Shown here one piece after another: positions 61,550 to 64,000 of a stretch of DNA of 64,000 nucleotides. Position numbers and translations under genes: made by a program. The DNA is from F0422 sp003992255 (lineage in GTDB: Bacteria; Bacillota; Negativicutes; Veillonellales; Veillonellaceae), in the NCBI RefSeq assembly GCF_003992255.1, contig NZ_RQVA01000007.1, positions 43,365-107,364 on the forward strand, in the 5' to 3' direction. The notes beneath the pieces are model-generated. The model had not been told where the DNA came from. It saw only the letters and a program-made list of their open reading frames with translations, and searched no databases. Each line of letters begins with the position of its first letter. Within the stretch, counting starts at the first letter, position 1.

Positions 61550-62269
61550 TTATTGTAAATAGAAAACTACATTTGCTGTTTTGTTGGCGGCCATATCTCC
61601 TTTTTCTACAGGTGTAGAGCTAGATAAATCCATAGATTTTACTGCAAGCATAGCATATCTAGGGTTTACCTCCATAGTCTGTGTATGTGTAGTTCCTAAG
61701 CTTGCTGATTTAACTGGACCTAGTTCGCGGCCAAGAGACTTTGCAATCACTTCTGCTTGATGGCGTGCGTCGTTGATAGCAGAAGTAGACAGTTGATCTT
61801 CCATTTCTTGTGATACATCAGTTTGGAATGTCAGAGAATTAATATCAGAAGCGCCACTAGCAATAGCAGCGTCGATAGCCTTGCCTATAGAGGCAGTATC
61901 ATAGATTCTAACGACAACAGTATTATTCACATTATAACCATTTAATTTGGAGTTTCCATCGATATAATCGTAGTTAGGATTAATCGTGATGTTAGATGTT
62001 TGAATATTGTTTCTAGATACGCCTAAATGTTGTAAAGAAGAGATGAGTTTAGACATAATTGTATCATTATGTGATTTAGCAGATTGAACGGAAACATTTT
62101 TGCTAGATACACCAAGATTTAACAATGCATACGAAGGTGCTACTTGATGAGCAGCTTGCCCTGTGACTGAAATTTCTCCAGGATTAATATCTGCTGCCAT
62201 GGTGCCTAAAGTTGCAGATGCCATTAATGTGCCAATTGTAAAAGCTTTCAATAAAAGTGAGTGTTTCAT
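61550..62269 (-). CDS. SIMPL (DUF541) domain secreted protein
   Basis: 239 residues with a signal peptide (LLLKAFTIGTLMASATLGTMAA). The mature protein matches the SIMPL/DUF541 family: EISVTGQAAHQVAPSYALLNLGV, VSRNNIQTSNITINPNYDY, ALEDAR-like INDARHQAEVIAKSLGRELG. Periplasmic members such as E. coli YggE reduce oxidative stress in cells by an unknown route. ATG 62269 follows a purine-rich AAGGAAAGG; the frame is open 12 codons further. It is a single gene between opposing neighbours. Confidence 0.87.
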   Translation of the reverse strand: MKHSLLLKAFTIGTLMASATLGTMAADINPGEISVTGQAAHQVAPSYALLNLGVSSKNVSVQSAKSHNDTIMSKLISSLQHLGVSRNNIQTSNITINPNYDYIDGNSKLNGYNVNNTVVVRIYDTASIGKAIDAAIASGASDINSLTFQTDVSQEMEDQLSTSAINDARHQAEVIAKSLGRELGPVKSASLGTTHTQTMEVNPRYAMLAVKSMDLSSSTPVEKGDMAANKTANVVFYLQ

Positions 62270-62415
62270 AATTTTTCCTTTCCTTGTCATCGTGGATGTT
62301 GACAAATGAAAAATAGGTGACCTACAATGAAAGATGTATAGTGCTATGCATCCTTTTTATAGTTATTATACTACATAATAAAAATGAATTTAGAATGAAG
62401 GTTAGGAGTAGAATC

Positions 62416-63156
62416 ATGAACCCAATTGATATTATGTTAGATCATAAAAGTATTCGCCAATATAAACCAATGCGAGTGTCACCTCAACACTTAAGTATTT
62501 TATTAGATGTGGCAAAACGAACGGCCACAAGTATGGGGATGCAAACATTCAGTATCATCCGTATTGTAAAGCCAGAAATTAAGGCGGCTATTGCAGAAGT
62601 ATGTAAACAAGATTATGTGAGAGATATGCCTGAACTGTTTATATTTGTGGTGGATGCTTATCGCAATGCACAAATTATGAAAGAAAAAGGACTAGACCTT
62701 GATACGGCAAATGATGCAGATCGATTCTTCCAAGGTTGGACAGATGCGTGCTTAGCGGCGCAAAATATGGTAACGGCAACAGAATTAGCTGGATATGGGA
62801 CAGTGTATTTGGGAAGTATTCTAAATGATACAGAAAAACTGATTGAAATTTTAAACTTGCCTGAATTAACATTCCCTGTAGTAGGACTGGGATTAGGTAT
62901 GGCTGACCAAAAACCTGCTTTAAAGCCACGTATGCCAAGAGAAGCGAATGTGTTTGATGATGCATACAGCACGTTTGACAATTACCATGAACTACTGGAA
63001 GATTATGACGAAGAGATGAATCAATATTATGATCTTCGCAGCCCTAATTATCCATTGCCTAAGTTTACAGACCAAGTAGTAGGGCGATTGAAAATGAAAG
63101 ACGAGAAGCGAAGTGCATTGATTAGAATAGCAGAAAAACAAGGGTTTCGTTTTTAA
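62416..63156 (+). CDS. Nitroreductase-family oxidoreductase (NfsA-like)
   Basis: A 246-residue FMN-dependent NAD(P)H oxidoreductase. The start MNPIDIMLDHKSIRQYKP has the family Arg, followed by SMGMQTFSIIRI, a GWTDACLAAQNMVTATELAGYGTVYLGSI core (residues about 104-132), and the C-terminal FDNYHELLEDYDEEMNQYY. This layout, with the long C-terminal extension, is that of NfsA/FRP-type enzymes that reduce nitroaromatics, quinones or flavins. ATG 62416 follows TAGGAGTAGAATC; 33 more open codons upstream lack a site. The physiological substrate is unknown. Confidence 0.87.
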   Translation: MNPIDIMLDHKSIRQYKPMRVSPQHLSILLDVAKRTATSMGMQTFSIIRIVKPEIKAAIAEVCKQDYVRDMPELFIFVVDAYRNAQIMKEKGLDLDTANDADRFFQGWTDACLAAQNMVTATELAGYGTVYLGSILNDTEKLIEILNLPELTFPVVGLGLGMADQKPALKPRMPREANVFDDAYSTFDNYHELLEDYDEEMNQYYDLRSPNYPLPKFTDQVVGRLKMKDEKRSALIRIAEKQGFRF

Positions 63157-63195
63157 TGCTATTCTGTTTTGCTTAAGTTCTTAATTGGGAAAAGG

Positions 63196-63265
63196 GAAAC
63201 GAGCAACATATTCCTCCACAAACTGATCCTACGGTAGGTTTGCTCCGGAACATGTTGCTCGTTTC
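63196..63265 (+). repeat. Long hairpin heading the tandem repeat
   Basis: The 19 bases at 63196-63214 are complementary to 63247-63265 with one mismatch (GAAACGAGCAACATATTCC against GGAACATGTTGCTCGTTTC). Inside, CAAA/TTTG and CCT/AGG continue the stem. There is no T-run, so it is not a simple terminator of the nitroreductase gene. Confidence 0.75.
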
Positions 63266-63597
63266 TGCGTTTCTACATTTAGGTAGAACTAACAGCATGA
63301 AACATTCTACGCATGATGACACTACAAGGGTGGTCTTGGAACATGTTGCTCGTTTCTGCCGTTCTATGTTTAGGCAGAAATAACAGCACAAAACATTCTA
63401 TGCATGATGACACTACAAGGGGGGCCTTGGAACATGTTGCTCGTTTCTGCTTTTCTACATTTAGGTAGAAATAACAGGATGAAACATTCTACGCATGATG
63501 ACAGTACAAGGGTGGTCATGGAACAGGTTGCTCGTTTCTGCGTTTCTACGTTTAGGCAGAAATAACGGCGTGAAACATTCTACGCAAAGATGGCGTT
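63247..63597 (+). repeat. Imperfect tandem repeat, about 91 bp x 3.8
   Basis: Units start with GGAACATGTTGCTCGTTTCT (fourth: GGAACAGG) at 63247, 63339, 63429 and 63520, with periods of 92, 90 and 91. Each unit has a small inverted repeat (TTCTAC...GTAGAA or close) and a shared block GAAACATTCTACGCATGATGACA. Unit lengths are not multiples of three and stops occur, so the array is not coding on the plus strand. It lies between the nitroreductase gene and the rRNA promoters. Confidence 0.9.
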
Positions 63598-63648
63598 CCT
63601 TGGTAAATATAGTTTTTAATAAAGTTTGAAAATAATTGTGTTAAGGGG

Positions 63649-63677
63649 TTGCAAATAATTTGGAAATAGCATATAAT
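63649..63677 (+). promoter_or_regulatory. rRNA promoter P1
   Basis: TTGCAA at 63649-63654, a 17-base spacer and consensus TATAAT at 63672-63677, about 310 bases before the 16S gene. Confidence 0.82.
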
Positions 63678-63762
63678 ACTTTTAGTGCTTGAGACACAAG
63701 CACTTTTAATTTTCTCAAATCATATTAGATGAAAGAAAATAAAAAAATGATTAAAATAACTG

Positions 63763-63791
63763 TTGACACAAACTTGTGAATCTGTTATCAT
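63763..63791 (+). promoter_or_regulatory. rRNA promoter P2
   Basis: Consensus TTGACA at 63763-63768, a 17-base spacer and TATCAT at 63786-63791, about 195 bases before the 16S gene. Two promoters in a row are typical of rRNA operons. Confidence 0.82.
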
Positions 63792-63830
63792 AATCTAGTC
63801 GCCACAACACAGAGTTGTGAATGACAAAGT

Positions 63831-63852
63831 TGATCTTTGAAAACTGAACAAT
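63831..63852 (+). promoter_or_regulatory. rRNA leader boxA-like element
   Basis: TCTTTGAAAACTGAACA is the conserved leader sequence found before 16S genes in Firmicutes and contains the antitermination region. The 130 bases after it carry the 16S processing stem strand. Confidence 0.7.
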
Positions 63853-63984
63853 GTAAGGTAATTACTTCGAAAGAAGTAAACATAAGCCAGAGTGCGGGTT
63901 TCACATAGTTGAAACCAACCAAAAAATTCTAGCCAAGCAATTGGCAACAACGAAAATGAATGAGCTATCAAATAGCTTCAAGAT

Positions 63985-64000
63985 ATCTTGGAGAGTTTGA
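63985..64000 (+). rRNA. 16S ribosomal RNA, 5' end (partial)
   Basis: The last bases, GAGAGTTTGA, are the conserved 5' end of 16S rRNA. AGAGTTTGA corresponds to E. coli positions 8-16, which places the mature 5' end at about 63985. The gene runs out of the window. Confidence 0.92.

Noticed and set aside
63173..63391. A 72-residue cysteine-rich minus-strand frame
   Set aside because: It is a read of the tandem repeat, which is not in a three-base period and has no ribosome-binding site for this frame.
63247..63597. CRISPR array
   Set aside because: The whole 91-bp unit is repeated, with no unique spacers between short repeats, and no cas gene is near.

Overview
The window looks like a chromosome segment of a diderm Firmicute of the class Negativicutes, most likely Veillonella or a close relative. 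The sequence is AT-rich, with strong AGGAGG ribosome-binding sites and Firmicutes-style features: RNase P RNA, a T-box leader, greA-lysS and a YqfN/YqfO gene pair. It also carries genes that only a cell with an outer membrane needs (MlaE/F/D, TolC and TamB). The genus is inferred from gene content and order, not from a database search. Almost every gene looks like core chromosome; no insertion sequence, prophage or CRISPR array was seen.

Layout. 1-1.7 kb: end of a cysteine synthase gene, cysE and a nitrilase-family amidase. 1.8-2.2 kb: four tRNA genes. 2.4-5 kb: trmK, a Nif3-like gene, rnpB and a thioredoxin-like gene. 5-9.8 kb: membrane-bound uptake [NiFe] hydrogenase operon (small subunit, large subunit, cytochrome b, protease, HupH-like factor). 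10.2-11.7 kb: two-subunit class I fumarase. 11.8-13.7 kb: NfeD/FloA membrane-domain operon. 13.9-18.6 kb: flavodiiron protein (minus strand), LysR regulator with xpt, two tandem paralogues of unknown function, and an XRE regulator. 18.9-22.4 kb: 2-hydroxyacid dehydrogenase, glnS and a secreted protein. 22.7-28.2 kb: DUF3793 protein with flavodoxin, DUF3100 transporter pair with an M20 amidohydrolase, and a disulfide oxidoreductase. 28.7-35.3 kb: CDF metal transporter, SstT, demethylmenaquinone methyltransferase, an SOD-fold protein with a broken metal site, a secreted protein and an NCS2 purine permease. 35.5-39.1 kb: MOSC protein, MoaA, aldose epimerase and an iron alcohol dehydrogenase. 39.2-44.4 kb: greA-lysS, serS, transaldolase-like gene and glpX.

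44.6-58.8 kb is a long envelope block: murA, an MreB/Mbl-type actin, a secreted lipoyl-like domain, a SpoIVB-type S55 protein, mlaE-mlaF-mlaD, tolC, tamB and a sigma-70 family factor. Together these build the wall, elongate the cell and move lipids to the outer membrane. 58.9-63.2 kb: thrS behind a T-box leader, a 52-residue protein, a SIMPL-domain protein and a nitroreductase. 63.2-64 kb: an imperfect 91-bp tandem repeat, two strong promoters and the first bases of a 16S rRNA gene.

The items most worth a second look are the SOD-family protein that has lost three of its four metal ligands yet sits behind a Fur-box-like palindrome, the envelope block that ends in a sigma factor, and the structured tandem repeat before the rRNA operon.
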